Made by a program: the position numbers and the translations under genes
Notes under the pieces: generated by a model
What the model saw: the letters and a program-made list of their open reading frames with translations, nothing else
The model's database searches: none
What the model was told of the DNA's origin: nothing
Assembly (NCBI GenBank): GCA_002633005.1
Contig: NMRA01000376.1
Coordinates: 87,414-151,413, forward strand
Source of the DNA: Phoronis australis
Taxonomy: Eukaryota; Phoronida; Phoronidae
Direction of reading: 5' to 3'
DNA length: 64,000 nucleotides
Shown here: positions 1-13,000 of the stretch, in pieces
Position numbering within the stretch: the stretch's first letter is position 1
Layout of the letters: every line of letters starts with the position of its first letter

Positions 1-3000
1 TACATAAATGGTAAAACACATGTTTGTTTTGTTATGTCAATTAGCATCTACGAGCTAATTTATACCTAGTTCCTGCTATCATTGGACTACCTCATCTCTG
101 GAAGTCTACTAATAAACCTGTATGAAGTTTTAACTCTGTACCAGGGTGATCTCAGTAACTGAGTTGAAAGTCTCCACCTTGTAAACTAGCATGCATAAGA
201 TCAATTCAGAGAAAAAAATCAACTCTTGCTTGACCACCTCAATTTTTATCCACCATTTCGCATTTATTACGAACTACACTTACTAGTAAATACGAACAAC
301 AGGCCACAATATGACTGGCAATCTACAATCTATTCCAAATCCCAGCCCACATAATAAAGGAACTGTAGGAATAAGAAATTGTATCAAAAGACTTTTCATA
401 AATGCTTTACTAAACAAAAAATGCATCATAGACATAACAAAATGTCTCTCAAATTTGAGCTAAGAAAATCAACAAAGATCTATATTTTGGGTCTATGCAA
501 GAAAAACTTCTGTCACAATTCATCAGTAACATCAACGTACCATCATACAGATCTTATTAGAAATAAATGGCTATTATTTTTTCCATACATTTATTCATCC
601 ATCAGTAACATTTACAAGTACTTGTAATGAGATAATTCTAAACTGCCACTCCCTCNCACTCATCCAGTGAACCTAAATCTTAAGTTTTAACTTCATTAGG
701 TCAATCACAGAACCACTGTGGACCATCTAGTATTGAATTCTGCGAGGTCACAATTATTGGTAAAATTTTAAATGTATTTTTCAGTTTTGAACTATTCTGA
801 AATCTCTGTCTTGAGATGTTCAAAACATGGCAAACGCTTCTCCAACCTCATATGTGTGAAATTTACTCAATGCCAGTACTAGATTTATTACTTTTGGTCC
901 TGAATGTATACTAAAAAGGACATCAACGCAGGTTGTATTATTGAGGGGTTCAAACAATCAGTGATGCCTTAGTTACAGCAATTATTCACAGTTCAATAAA
1001 CATACAGCCCATAAATGCTGTTATAAGTGACTGGCAACATCTGCTAATTCAAAGCATGCACTCAGTCATTACCCGGAAACCAAGTGATTTGTAAACTCAA
1101 CATAATCTTGCAAAGATCTCCAAGTGCACAAACACATCTACAGGACTTTTATGCAAAGCACAAATTAAAGCCATTGCATTGGTAGTATGTGTAATCTACT
1201 AGTAAGTATGCAGGAATATTTTTGAAAACCACAGTTTCGGTCCATGTTTGGGAGTGGAGCCCTTTGTTATTTTTCAACAGGTGAGTTAGGCACCATTAAA
1301 ATTACAATAAAACTGCAGACCAAATGGAGTTCACTGATTAACACAACAAGAAGACTGCCGGTCGCTAAGTTCATTTATTCCAGTTTGAAGTTTGCAATTT
1401 CGGCTTAACCTAGCTGATGCTGTAAGGAACTTAAGAGCAACACAAAAAGCAACGCCAGATAATGTAACTTCTTGGATTTACTTTTCAAAATTTTCACACA
1501 TTGTACCAAGTTTGCAAACAAAGTCTTCAACAATGGCAGATCTACAATAACATAAGGGGGGACAGCCAAAATTTTTTAAGGAAAAACATTTTGCACAATT
1601 CTTAAAAACAACATACTGTCAGCTTTACCGTGTGCCCAGGGACCCCCCTTAATTAAGTGCAAAGCCACTAAATGTTAAAATACTACAAATAAGTTGATTA
1701 TAATTAAAAGTCACAACAGAGATAGGAATAAGTGGCTCGTTTACTATGTAGTGAGTCCTGCATGGAATGAAAGTTAAGATGAGATCTTTTCCCATGCTGG
1801 AAGAGCACTGGTCTTCCAGCATTTATCAAAATTAAATTGAAGCAAACTGAAGGGGGTTATACAAAGCAGTTTATAAATTAAGGCACTGGTGTTGACATAG
1901 TGAACTTTGAGAGTTGTGCTAAAACTATGAGCCACAGATCATTTTCAACAAAACAGCAGACACTAATTAGTGTGCTATCACTACATCATGGAGCACCAAC
2001 AGCAGTTTGGGTAATGACATAACATAACCTCCTACATGACAATTATGCATAGTTGCGTAATTTACAGACAGTAATACCAGATAACCTCTGACGTCACATG
2101 AGCAGAGTGGCTGAATGTAAGAATCTACTGCTAAATGCTAGTATAGTCTTTTTAAATCCAAAACATAAAAGTAGCTAACTGTACTCTCTCTGGTTTGTTA
2201 ATATATTTATCTAATGTTCTATTAACGCCACAAGTAGGAAGGCTGTCCCTTTCCACACTTCTGTAAAGATAGTAGACTAGTTGCCTTACAAAGAGTCTGC
2301 GGTTTCACTTTTATTATGGCATGTCAGTGAAGCATTACTGACTGCACCGTGAAAAACTTGGAAGCGTTGAAACGTGGTTTTAATATCCCAGCATCCATAC
2401 GATGAATTCACGCTGTCGATTTCTCAACCAGCTACATCAACAAGAGTTTTTAAAATAATTTTAAATCAACAATTTAAATAAGCTGCAAAATATCTTAACA
2501 TTCCTTGTACATTTTCCAAAATTTATAAACAATACAAAATTGATGACAACTATGAAAATAACCAACATTTAGTTCAATACTGGGTTGAAAAACTAACCAG
2601 AATGAAATATGCGGACTATCCGAATTTCAAAACTTAGAAGTTTCCTTTATGTCTTTTTCATCGTTAGATGATCCACAAATAGCACATCAGTAGTTCTATT
2701 TGTCTACTGTGACATTCTCAACTGAGATATACAACAAAATAAATGACTAAACATTTCAATGTCAAGTATCTCAAAACAAATGTGTCCATATTGAAACCTG
2801 AAACAGTTATAAAAAATACCGAAGTTTCAACTGAATGTATTCTTCTTCATTTTTGTTCATTCATGCTTTGTGTTAATTAAGCAAAGGAGATAACAAACCA
2901 AGAACAAAATCAAACAAAAACAACAAACAAGAGACAGATGCATAAATCAATGTAAAAAGAAGAGGAAAGCGCTAAGTTCAGATAAAGTCAAGACGTTGAA

Positions 3001-3580
3001 ATTTGACGTGCACACCTGCCATCATGAGGCACAATTTCTAAAAGCTATGAAGTGTGACAAAAAAGAAGAGAGCACGGCAATACCATTGGATGCACTTGAT
3101 AGATTGACCCCAATGATTCAGTCGGGGTTGAGCGACTAAGACATCTGATTGGTTCAGTAGGACGACTTCCAGCTTACAAACCAATCAGATATCTTAGCCG
3201 TTTGGCTAAACCGGCAGAGTCAATCAAGTGCAGCCACTGGCAACACCACTAGTCTAACAGTAGAGCTGGAAATAGTGATATTATGCGTTTTAATTTACAC
3301 TGCAATGCACGTGTATTGCCTCAAATAGTTGACAGAGGAGCTGCCTGACAGGATGTCTGGGTGCACAATAAAATATGGCCAGCTGGCCAGCAAAGTACAA
3401 CGCAAATCCAATGTCCAGGTGTTTGTTTCATTAAAAATGACTTAAGACCGAAATTTGGTCTTACAATCCACACAACTATTCAATCTAAAAAAATAATTTA
3501 ATGCCACTTGAAAAATCTGCAAACTCTAGTCTGAGCTGAAAATAAACACTCAGACAACTGCTAGTTAATGAGAAATAAAA
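1..3580. other. AT-rich stretch with no gene seen
   Basis: No exon, RNA gene or long open frame could be supported on either strand, apart from the inverted-repeat element at 3085-3237. If the frame at 3581-3721 is a real last exon, part of this stretch would be its 3' untranslated region. One ambiguous base occurs at 656. Confidence 0.5.
3085..3237. repeat. Short inverted-repeat (MITE-like) element
   Basis: The ends are inverted copies: ggatgcacttgat...attgac on the left and gtcaatcaagtgcagcc on the right. Inside is a second inverted pair around gactaagacatctgattggt and accaatcagatatcttag. The pattern is that of a foldback or MITE insertion of about 150 bp. No clear target-site duplication was seen. 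Confidence 0.55.
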
Positions 3581-3721
3581 TTATTTTTCGACTGTGATGC
3601 GCTCATAATTACTTGCTACACCAATTTTCAACAGCGGGAGTGTAACACCTAATTTCTGTTTGGAGTCATCAGTCACTGTCATGAACAAGACCCCAGAGCC
3701 GTCCTTTAGACGAGCGAGCAT
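3581..3721 (-). CDS. Candidate terminal exon, unrecognised
   Basis: A short reading frame encodes MLARLKDGSGVLFMTVTDDS, then KQKLGVTLPLLKIGVASNY and ERITVEK before a TAA. Composition and amphipathic pattern look protein-like in a region otherwise full of stops. In-frame sequence upstream runs only about five more codons before a stop, so it would need an acceptor, for example the AG just before the GAC codon. It lies on the same strand as WDR59 and 3.2 kb beyond its last recognised exon, but does not resemble the known WDR59 C-terminus. It could be the last exon of another gene, an alternative WDR59 end, or chance. Confidence 0.3.
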   Translation of the reverse strand: MLARLKDGSGVLFMTVTDDSKQKLGVTLPLLKIGVASNYERITVEK

Positions 3722-3739
3722 CACCCATTTAAAAAATTA

Positions 3740-6700
3740 ATTCTTCAACTGTAACATATCAACACTACAACTAAAAATAAAATAATAACAATAATAAAAT
3801 TTAATTATTTTACTGTGATTGAACGTGGTAGTGACAGCAATGGTGACAATGCATTTTGTCAATTTCGTATCGTATAAATGAAAAGTGTAACGCTTAGCTG
3901 TGAGTGAATAGCCGTGCAACACTTCATCAGTTGAAGAACAAAATGAAAACAACAGAGGAGAGAATTAAAAAACAGTGAATAAATCTGAATAAAATGACAG
4001 CGATATCATGCCAGATGAAAACACAAGAAGCTAAATCTGTCTTATTTCAGCATGAACAACAAAAAGCTAACTGGATGTTAAAATTCACTCGGCATGTGCG
4101 GTAAAAGCTAGTCACCCATGTCAGTGTAGAGACACCGTTGGTAAGGCCAAGCGAGGTAACTTACAGAGATTCCAAGTTTTCAATGTATCAATGCCATGAA
4201 AGGTGTGATATGGATTGTACTGGAACGACCAATCAGAAGAGACAATAAAGTGACAGTTACTGGCATGGAGTGAGGAGGGGATAAACTGCAAAGCCATGGA
4301 CAGCTTAGAAGGTTTGGTACAAATAACGGCAAAACATCACCAAATTAGGAAAAAAATTGCCAAGCAAGAGAAAGAAATTTATGTAATTTTTCATAATTTT
4401 TTATGAACATCAGTATTCCCGTAGCACTACATTCACGCTCTCATATTTTCAAGAGCTGTGCAAGAGCTCACAATATTTTGAAAAACTATCAGTGGGCATT
4501 CAGAATGTTGGAAGCCTAAGAAAATCTAATAAAGACATTTTGGCAATTATTTCCTCTGAAAGTGATGAGATTTTACTGTGAAAGGAACTTTCTGAATACA
4601 TAAAAGACAATCTTCCCATCAGGTGATTCCAATTTCTTTCATGTGCAATTAAAACAACAGCTAAATTTGCCTGACAAAGTCAAAAGCAACTAAGATCGAA
4701 ATGATGCCAAACCCCCTCGTCAATGGCTTGCAGTTTCCCTCTACAATCTTTGTAAACGTGTAACACTTACAGGGCCAGGTTAAATGGCTCGAGTCTGGCA
4801 GATGATAAGTGTAATTAACTTCAAACTAGAAGAGAACGGAAAACATGTCATGCAGTTATGATTTTGAAAATAGTTATTCGGATCTGACCTTTCCAGAATG
4901 GAATGAAGCCAAAAGCCTTGAAAATAACAAAAAACAATTTCAGAACAATTCATCGACTGTGTTCAATGGGTTTAAAAAATATGACGTCACAAAGATTTTT
5001 ATATGCAATTACTTACAAAAAGAAGCCCTTTGTGTTTAAACGGGTTTCAAAATAAACTTGACTATGTGAAGCCTGTGGTGCTCCAATAGTTAGCAGATTG
5101 AAAAAACACCATTATGTGTCATAGCTGGATTAACTATCATGTGGCACCCTCTACTGCAGATGAATAAAACTAGTCACATGACTGGTGTTGAATACCAAGA
5201 AACCAAGCATGCATCCAGTGACTGCAATCCCAAAGCATTTTCCACATGTTCAAATGTGGTAATAGTCACTTTCAGGGGTCCCACATTCTAAGAACCAGTT
5301 TTCTTTACTGAACAACAGGCATGAAGCTTGGTGTCAAAATCCAGGACACCTGTAGGTGACTATTACTAACATTCAACTGTATTAATGAACACGAGATTTT
5401 TTGGTTCAAGGTGCGCACACTCAGGTCAGTGGATGTGCATACAACCCGCCATATAACAAAGAGGAAGATCTGGCTTGGATCTCCTGAACATTTAAATCAG
5501 ACTAGAGGTCAATTGGTATTTATCATCAACAATAGAGGGTGTTGCATGATATTTCAGAGCCATGAAATATTACTGAAGCAGCCATGTGTCTACTTTTAGT
5601 TCGCAACTGTGGGACATTTGACTGAAAATGGGTGACACTGAAAGACAGTCGCAAAGTAAACATTTGGTCTCGTGAAGCTGGTGGCAAACGTCAAAATCAG
5701 CAAAATACTTCTAAGCGTACCCCAGCAATACTTTTCATTCATCGAGCAAAAAGGTATCTATCCCCCACACCAGTGTCATCCACAATGTATTTGAATTAGT
5801 TCAGTCAAACTGTCTCTTAGTCAGCAAGAGGGCGCCACTGGTTTCATGGGACCCATCCTCATCACTTCACAAAATCTTCCAAATGACCGATGCCCACACT
5901 CCTCTTGTACTTACCTAGTATTTAAGGTTATGTAGGACCAAGGAAAAATCCTAAATTTGGCCAAATTCACAACATTGTGGATTTGATACATGTGAAACTT
6001 TCACATACTATGCTTTATGCAAAACAATGTCAAGAATTGTTATTAAAATTTTCCATTTTGCTTGAGGGTCTATCAAAAACGGACTTGAAAGATTTTTATA
6101 AGAAATTTAAGTTTGCATAAAATGAAAATGAAACAATAATTTAGAAAACTGTAACATCTTTTTGAGATGTTATCTTGAACATTTATATCATACAAAATTT
6201 GCTCAATGTTATTGATCCTGTTGTTTTGTTATGTACTTTTCTTTAATATTTTCTAAATTTTTGTAAAAAAACAAGGTCACATGATTGACCTAATTAGTGG
6301 CAGATTGGTTTGAAGTCAAATTCTATGGAACTTCTACTCTCAGAAAATATATACTTTGCTAAGCTAAATTCTATCTAGCTTTGTAGATATATGGCTGAAT
6401 GTACACACTAGTCAATAAGGTCCCACATACCCTTAACTGTTAAACAACATCAAGTCCATCAACAGTTTCTCACAGATGGCAGTACTCGGTATTACTTAAA
6501 ACACAGACATTAAAATTATACAGTAAATGCTCCTCAAATAGGCAAGCATAATAGCAGACAAGTGCAGAATTTAATTTTAGCTATCAATTTCGCAACATTA
6601 GCACAGTTTCAACTGAACACCTAATTAAACATCAAACAAAACTTTGGTAAAATTTCATCCAGAGCACTTGACCAAGGTAATCATTCATTAAGTTCAAAAC

Positions 6701-6932
6701 ACTGATTAACTCCAATTTGGAAATTGTTGTTATGACGAGACTGCTGCAAGAAGGAAGCACTAATTTTGTTACAAATTACTAAAATTAAAACCTTTGGTGC
6801 CAGAAACTCATGGTAATGAAAGACATGTTACATTCTGTAAATAATTTATGTAAATTAACCCTGCATTATGCAAAAGTCCATAGCTTAAGACAACAAGCGT
6901 GCCATTTTGGTTGCCAAAGGCCCTGTACTCAC
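3740..6932. other. Non-coding stretch, probably intronic or 3' to WDR59
   Basis: No exon with recognisable similarity was found on either strand. The cysteine-rich C-terminal exons of WDR59 were looked for on the minus strand and not seen. The remaining short open frames have no family features. Confidence 0.45.
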
Positions 6933-7083
6933 ACTTCCCTGCACGATATCCCATTGACTGAGTGAGTCCCTGGAACTATTTGACACCAGCTTTTTACGAT
7001 GTGTCCTGTCGTCTTCACTACTGAAGGCACAGCACAGCAGTGCTAAAGTTTGAACATCCTGTAGCTTGCTGTAGTGTTCTATG
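6933..7083 (-). CDS. WDR59: WDR59 exon (last one found)
   Basis: It encodes IEHYSKLQDVQTLALLCCAF and then a Ser-rich stretch ending near WDIVQGS, matching vertebrate LAHYCRLRDVQTLAMLCSVFE. The donor gtgagtac was chosen over a GT two bases earlier because it fits the consensus better. About 200 or more residues that follow in other animals, including the cysteine/histidine-rich end, were not found between here and base 1. Confidence 0.9.
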
Positions 7084-10000
7084 CTGTAACCAAAACACAG
7101 CAAGTAACAAACATCTGGCATGATGACTCATAGCAGGAGCAAAAATTCACAACAATTCTTGCATAAGGCAAGCAACTTCCGTATTGACAACATTTTGTGT
7201 ATTAAATGTATTGGTCAACAGCTTTTTGTAAAGCAAAGTCAATAAAATGTTTTATTTCTGTAACTGAACCTAATTTAACAGTCAGTGCAAAAATAATAAA
7301 AATAATATGCAGCACTTGTCCTTCTCCACAGTATACTTCATAAAATGGAGAACTATTATGTATAATATCGTTTCCAATGAGTAGCAAAGTTAACAGACAT
7401 CAACAACTGAAGAATTTACATGAAACGAATATGAATCAAACGGTGATGATAGCAGACCCACTGCTGCAGCAATCACGGTGTTGCACAGCTGGAGACAGGT
7501 TTCTTAGACCTTTCTCACAGAACACACTGATGTTCTCATTAACAACATTCTTTTCCATTAATGGACTTCCTTTCTAATTAGTTGCCATTCTTTTCTTGTG
7601 AGCCGCATTTCAACTCCAACGAATACAAATAATGATTTTCTCATAAACAGCATGTGCTCCCAGTTGTAAGGTAAAGGTAGTGTTGATACATTGTACATTG
7701 TACCAAACAGGGGTCAAGCATCTGTAATCCATGTACCATCAGAAAAGAATAAGTTAGAAAATCTCCATGTTTGGAAGAGTAGGAAAGTCTATCACAAAAG
7801 TACTACGGTTTGCATAAAAAGAACCACAGAGAGAGGTACATAAACAATGAGGAACGCGAGGAAGAAATAAGGCTTTCTATTTCAAGTGCATAACAGAACT
7901 TGGAGGAATTGTGCATTTACAACAGAGAGAAGATAAAACGTCACTACCTAGATACTAATTTCATAAATTGCCATGGTATTACTGCCACGGTAATACATAC
8001 AAAGAGCTGATGAGCTTGCGTCCAAATGGGTGGTGAGCCCACGGTGGCCCGTGGTCAGGCTCTTTCTTGGGCTTTAAGGATTTGGAGCTCGTAAGGCCGA
8101 CCAGCGTCCACATCTGAAGGGACAGAACAGGCTTCGTAGAGAGGTAATAAAATAACAACTACAGTCTGTCCCAACAACAGCAACTACATTTAAGCTACAA
8201 TCAATATCCCCATTTTCCGGCCAAGAGGTTAATGATAGCCAGCTCATGTAATACAAGTGACAGTCCGAGGTATTGATACCCTGGAATGATTCCAGGGGGT
8301 TCTCCCATTGGTGGGGTTATTACGGATGTGCCAAAAACTTGCCTGGATGGATAATTATGTTGTCCACTTGCATATCGTCCTAGGTAGGCACTTTGCTCTT
8401 TCTCAGATGGCTTTGAGATTTCGTCTCGGGTGGATAAACTACAGAGGTGACGATGGGTGGGATGGCGAAACTATTGTCTAGAGTTAATTATTACTTGGTA
8501 TTGTGTCAGGTATCCATTTTTCCAGCTATTGAAAGTATTGCATTGGTTGTGCACGGGCACACCCCTATCTGTTATTTGGGAGTGAGCCCCCGGGAATAAT
8601 AAAAATGGCCCAGATGTCATCAGGGCTTGGAATGACCAATGACAAAAAACGCGGAAACTTTGAAACTTTTACGGCCCAAATCATGCCCGATAACCAGCCT
8701 TGAAATGGTCAATGTGAACCTTTCCCCGACAAAAATCGGGAGGACTAAAAAAAGAAAAAAAAACGTTACCACCATCAGTAGCATGCGTCTGCGTCCTTTT
8801 ACCTCGCCCGTCCACTCCCAACCCACACATTTTTGGCTGCAGAGCGGTAGTATTTGTCGCCACGCTTAACAATAACACGAGATGCCATTGAAAATCCCAC
8901 CACGCTGTCCCAAACAATGTTGACAATTTACGTTCCTTTGAAACATAAAGAGCAACTTCCGCTTTTCGAGGTGAACGTCGTCTGCAATGCGCGGTAAGAA
9001 AGGAATTTGCCGCGGAAATTTTATATCAAATCCGATTTTTTTACGTGGAAATATTATAAAAAAAGCGGAAAGCACATTTGAAAAAAGCGGAAATACACGT
9101 TTCCGCGGAAAATTCCAAGCCCTGTGTCATAGCCAAAGTTAGCAAAAAGCTGACTGTGAACAAACAGTCACAGGTTTATCACTAGTGACTCGAGGTTCAC
9201 TGCGCACAAGGGGATAGTGTCATGGAAAAGGCTTTTCATGTTGTCTGTGACCTCGTTGCTTTCCCATCAAAACAATTAATTGACCATCGAACAATCCATG
9301 AGGCAGCCATAATGTGCGACTACTGACATGCCTTAGACCACCTGGTAACTAGCACCGCACACCAGAGACTCACCTGAATGAGATCCTTTCTACCTACGGC
9401 TGCAGCAGCACTAGCATTCACTTTGCACATGTTGGGGATGTCTTTGTTGTCAATGCTGAAAAGTGGACAAACTCGGTCAGTTAACTGGACTCATTTTAAA
9501 AAATACTAGACCAACAAAAAACACTTACACATGGTAATAAAACATTTTCACAATCCAGAATCATGTATTTATCCCACAGTATCAGTATGAAACCACTGAT
9601 AACTAACTTGTCATAATAACCCAAAGAAATATCTAATGCACAAATGACAACAATGTGCCAGGAAAATATGACAGGCATGTTGCAATGTTCTGTGAAAGAC
9701 TGATCCAAGACTTTGTGTGGGGATGTCAGGTACAACGAAAATTAAACATTATTTTTCATTCTCATTTTCTTCATTCTATAGTATTACTTAATACCTGAGA
9801 TATATGAATAATTGCAATATTCTGAATATCTGCAATGTAACTTTCTTTACACTTTTCATACAGGTCACAGATTCAAGGACAAAAGATGGTGCTAGATTCA
9901 TATCACGTCTTGGTAGCATTGCCATAAATATAAAATAATCTGCATTTCATCAACGACACTAACTTGTCAACTACAGCCACACAAATCCACTGATAACAAA

Positions 10001-13000
10001 TGGCAACGTGATATATAGAGAATCCTACACGAGTCTCAGGTTTATTACATGGGCAAGCCTCGGGATTTTGACGAAATTTCCAAGAGGTTTTGCCCATGCC
10101 ATAAACCTGAGACGACTGTAGGATTTGTTTTTTCACATGAACCATAAAAACGATCTTTTTTGCCGAAAAACTCGACGTGTCTAAAACTTTCAACCATACG
10201 ATGCAACTTTGTAAAAACACACTTGTGCAATGTAATGTAATTCAGTTACTTTTTGACAATAGCTTTATTTAAAAGCCTTAACAATTGTAAATTGCATTCA
10301 GCTTTCATAGCAAATATTCAAGTTAGAATCTAATATAAAATAGTCTTTGAAGTGGTTATATTAAAACTTAAAAATGTTTGCAACAGTCTGCAAGGCTTCA
10401 TCACGCGTGAGCACTGAATTGACCTAGAGACAGCACAGCTAGACAGTCTTTATTGAGTTGGGGCTCGTTTCCCTTTGAATGAACGTGGATGTGGAATTCT
10501 CTGTCGAAGTTGTTTGCATGTCCCTCCGACTGGTGTACGTACAGTTGCGAGACCCGAATTGTCAATCATAACCTTGTCACCTTCTTGGAATTACGGCATT
10601 GTTTGGTTGGTGCGTGTTTGGTCGTTTTAGTGTTTTGCAGACGATAAAATGTAAGGCGTACAGATTTCTACTTTGCACTACTTTGTGATTCGCCCATGGC
10701 AAGTAATGTAAAAAAATTATGTACTTGGTGTTAATAACCAGTCGTGGAATAACACATTCCAGGTCATGTGAGAAATGTTACTATGATGCCAAGTTTACAA
10801 TTCAGCATACTAGGCACTTTGTACCTGAGACCCAATATTTACATCAAGAAAACAAAGTTGCCTACAAAACAAAAAATTTGCCAAAGAAGCATTGTTCACG
10901 AGTGTTTTTGATGTTTTACACATTTCTGAGTGTTTTTACAACTGCACATGCTCACATGTCACGTGATTGCTAGTTCAGAATAGACTCTATATTCGTTATC
11001 ATGAAAGAATGACGTCGTTATTATTTTTTATCGTGTTACATCGTAAATCGTTTATCAAATTCAGAATTTAGTTGTGCACCATCGGCACACACATAATTGG
11101 TTCTGGTCAGGGTTTTTTCTGATAATTGAGTTGATGGTGCAATATTTTTATATGAAAATCCAAAAACAATGTGGCATTTGTTTGGTATCTTTTTACTCAT
11201 TGCTTGGCACATCACAGGGTTTTAAATCTTGGTTAGGCTTCCTTATATGCCTTTATGTAGCTTTTCAAAAAAACACACCAGACCTTGCATAAAATTGCAG
11301 GTGGGGATTTTTTTAGTCTGTGAGCACAGGCCTCGAAATAAGACAGGTACATAGCATTTGCTTTTTCAGCAAGTCAATGATAGATTCAAAAACTCTTACA
11401 TGTATGTCTCGGCAAGTTGCCGATTAAGCGGCATAAGACAAGAGATGTCGTACACTTTAACGTTGTAAGGGCCAATCTTAGCAGAGCTAGACTTGCTCGG
11501 TGAATGGTGGGAGCTGTCCTCTCTGAGTCTCGACTTAGAACGTGTCCGGCCACCGGTCTTCTACAAAGTGAACAACAAAATCTCACAGTGACACTTTTGG
11601 TAGTTTTATAAAACACCAACTTGTTCTCTACTGAGATGAGAAATACTTTTTTGGGCTCTGAAATGATAGCTAGTTATCGCTCGTGACAATATTGCTTGTG
11701 ACAATATGGCTTGTGACAATATTGCTCACGACAATATTGCTCCTGACAATATTGCTCGAGACAATATTCGGCGCATAAAGTGCACATAACAGCCATTTGA
11801 TGAGTTTAGTCTCAAGCAACAATGAACTGTCAAATCTTCCAAACACAGAAATTATTTCTAATTTAAATAAAAGGCACAAGTTGAGACCACTCTAATAACA
11901 AATGTTTACTAAATCATAAGAACCAGAAAAACATTTGTAATAATAAAAAATAAGTCAATAAAATAAGGCAAATTGTCACAAAGGTATGTTTATCCAGTTA
12001 CATGACCACAAATCAGGATTTCAATAAACTACATCAGCTTATCATGTAAAAAATACTGACCAACGAAACAAAGATTAAATTCCTGAGTGATAAATTACAG
12101 TGCTGATGTTGATAACAGTAATGAAATAATAAAGCCGTACCCTTGTATACAACAGCATTTAGGTTAGTATGTTAATTTTAAAGTTGAAAATTTCCAACTA
12201 TTTTTCACCTACCCTTTTGTAGAAGTTACTGATAGACACATCAAAATCACGCGAGAAGCCTCTGGAACTGTACACTCCGCTGGGGGCCGGAGAACGCATG
12301 GCATTCTGGGAAAAGGCGCCAAGAGCAGATAGAGATCTGAAAGAAATGTTTATTACTTATTATCATTTTTAGTAGCCATCTGTTGTGACTGGGAATGATA
12401 GAAAACCTGCTGGAAAGTTATCGGGATGGAAACGTGATTAGATGAGTCAGCTATTTACACTGTAGAAGCCACAGACAAAATTAGCAGGTAGTACAGGGAA
12501 ACCGTATTTTGTACCATGAAGCACTCTTATGTTTTAACTGTTTGATGCAGCAATCTAACCAGCCCTGAAAACAACTTTCTGTGCAGGCCCTGGCTACATT
12601 CACACTATATTCATTCCCTTTTATACTTATTCTTCTTATATGCAGTAATCCGTTCGGTGCTGAACGGGGCTTTCTTCGAAGGCCTCTTAGGTACATTCAC
12701 ACTATATCAAATCCAATTGACCAACTCAAGACCTAGCAGAAAGACAAAAGAGACAACTTGTGCAATACACATGATGTCTGCCAGCCAACACAACATTTGA
12801 ACTCTGGTTTCACAAGTGAGTTTAAGCAATGCTACTTCACTGCAGCCAAATGCTACACAAATAGATAAAAGAAATAAATAAATCCCTTTTTTCACCGCCT
12901 TTTTTACCCGCGTGATTTGCATATTGGCGCATGCACCAAAGTTTCGTATATGAGCATAGATCCACACAGACGCCCACCGGCCTAATGACAGGGCAATACG

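Noticed and set aside
7202-8256. Several 60-80-codon frames on both strands around the 8001-8113 exon
   Set aside because: The real exon uses a different frame and boundaries; these frames run across splice sites into intron.
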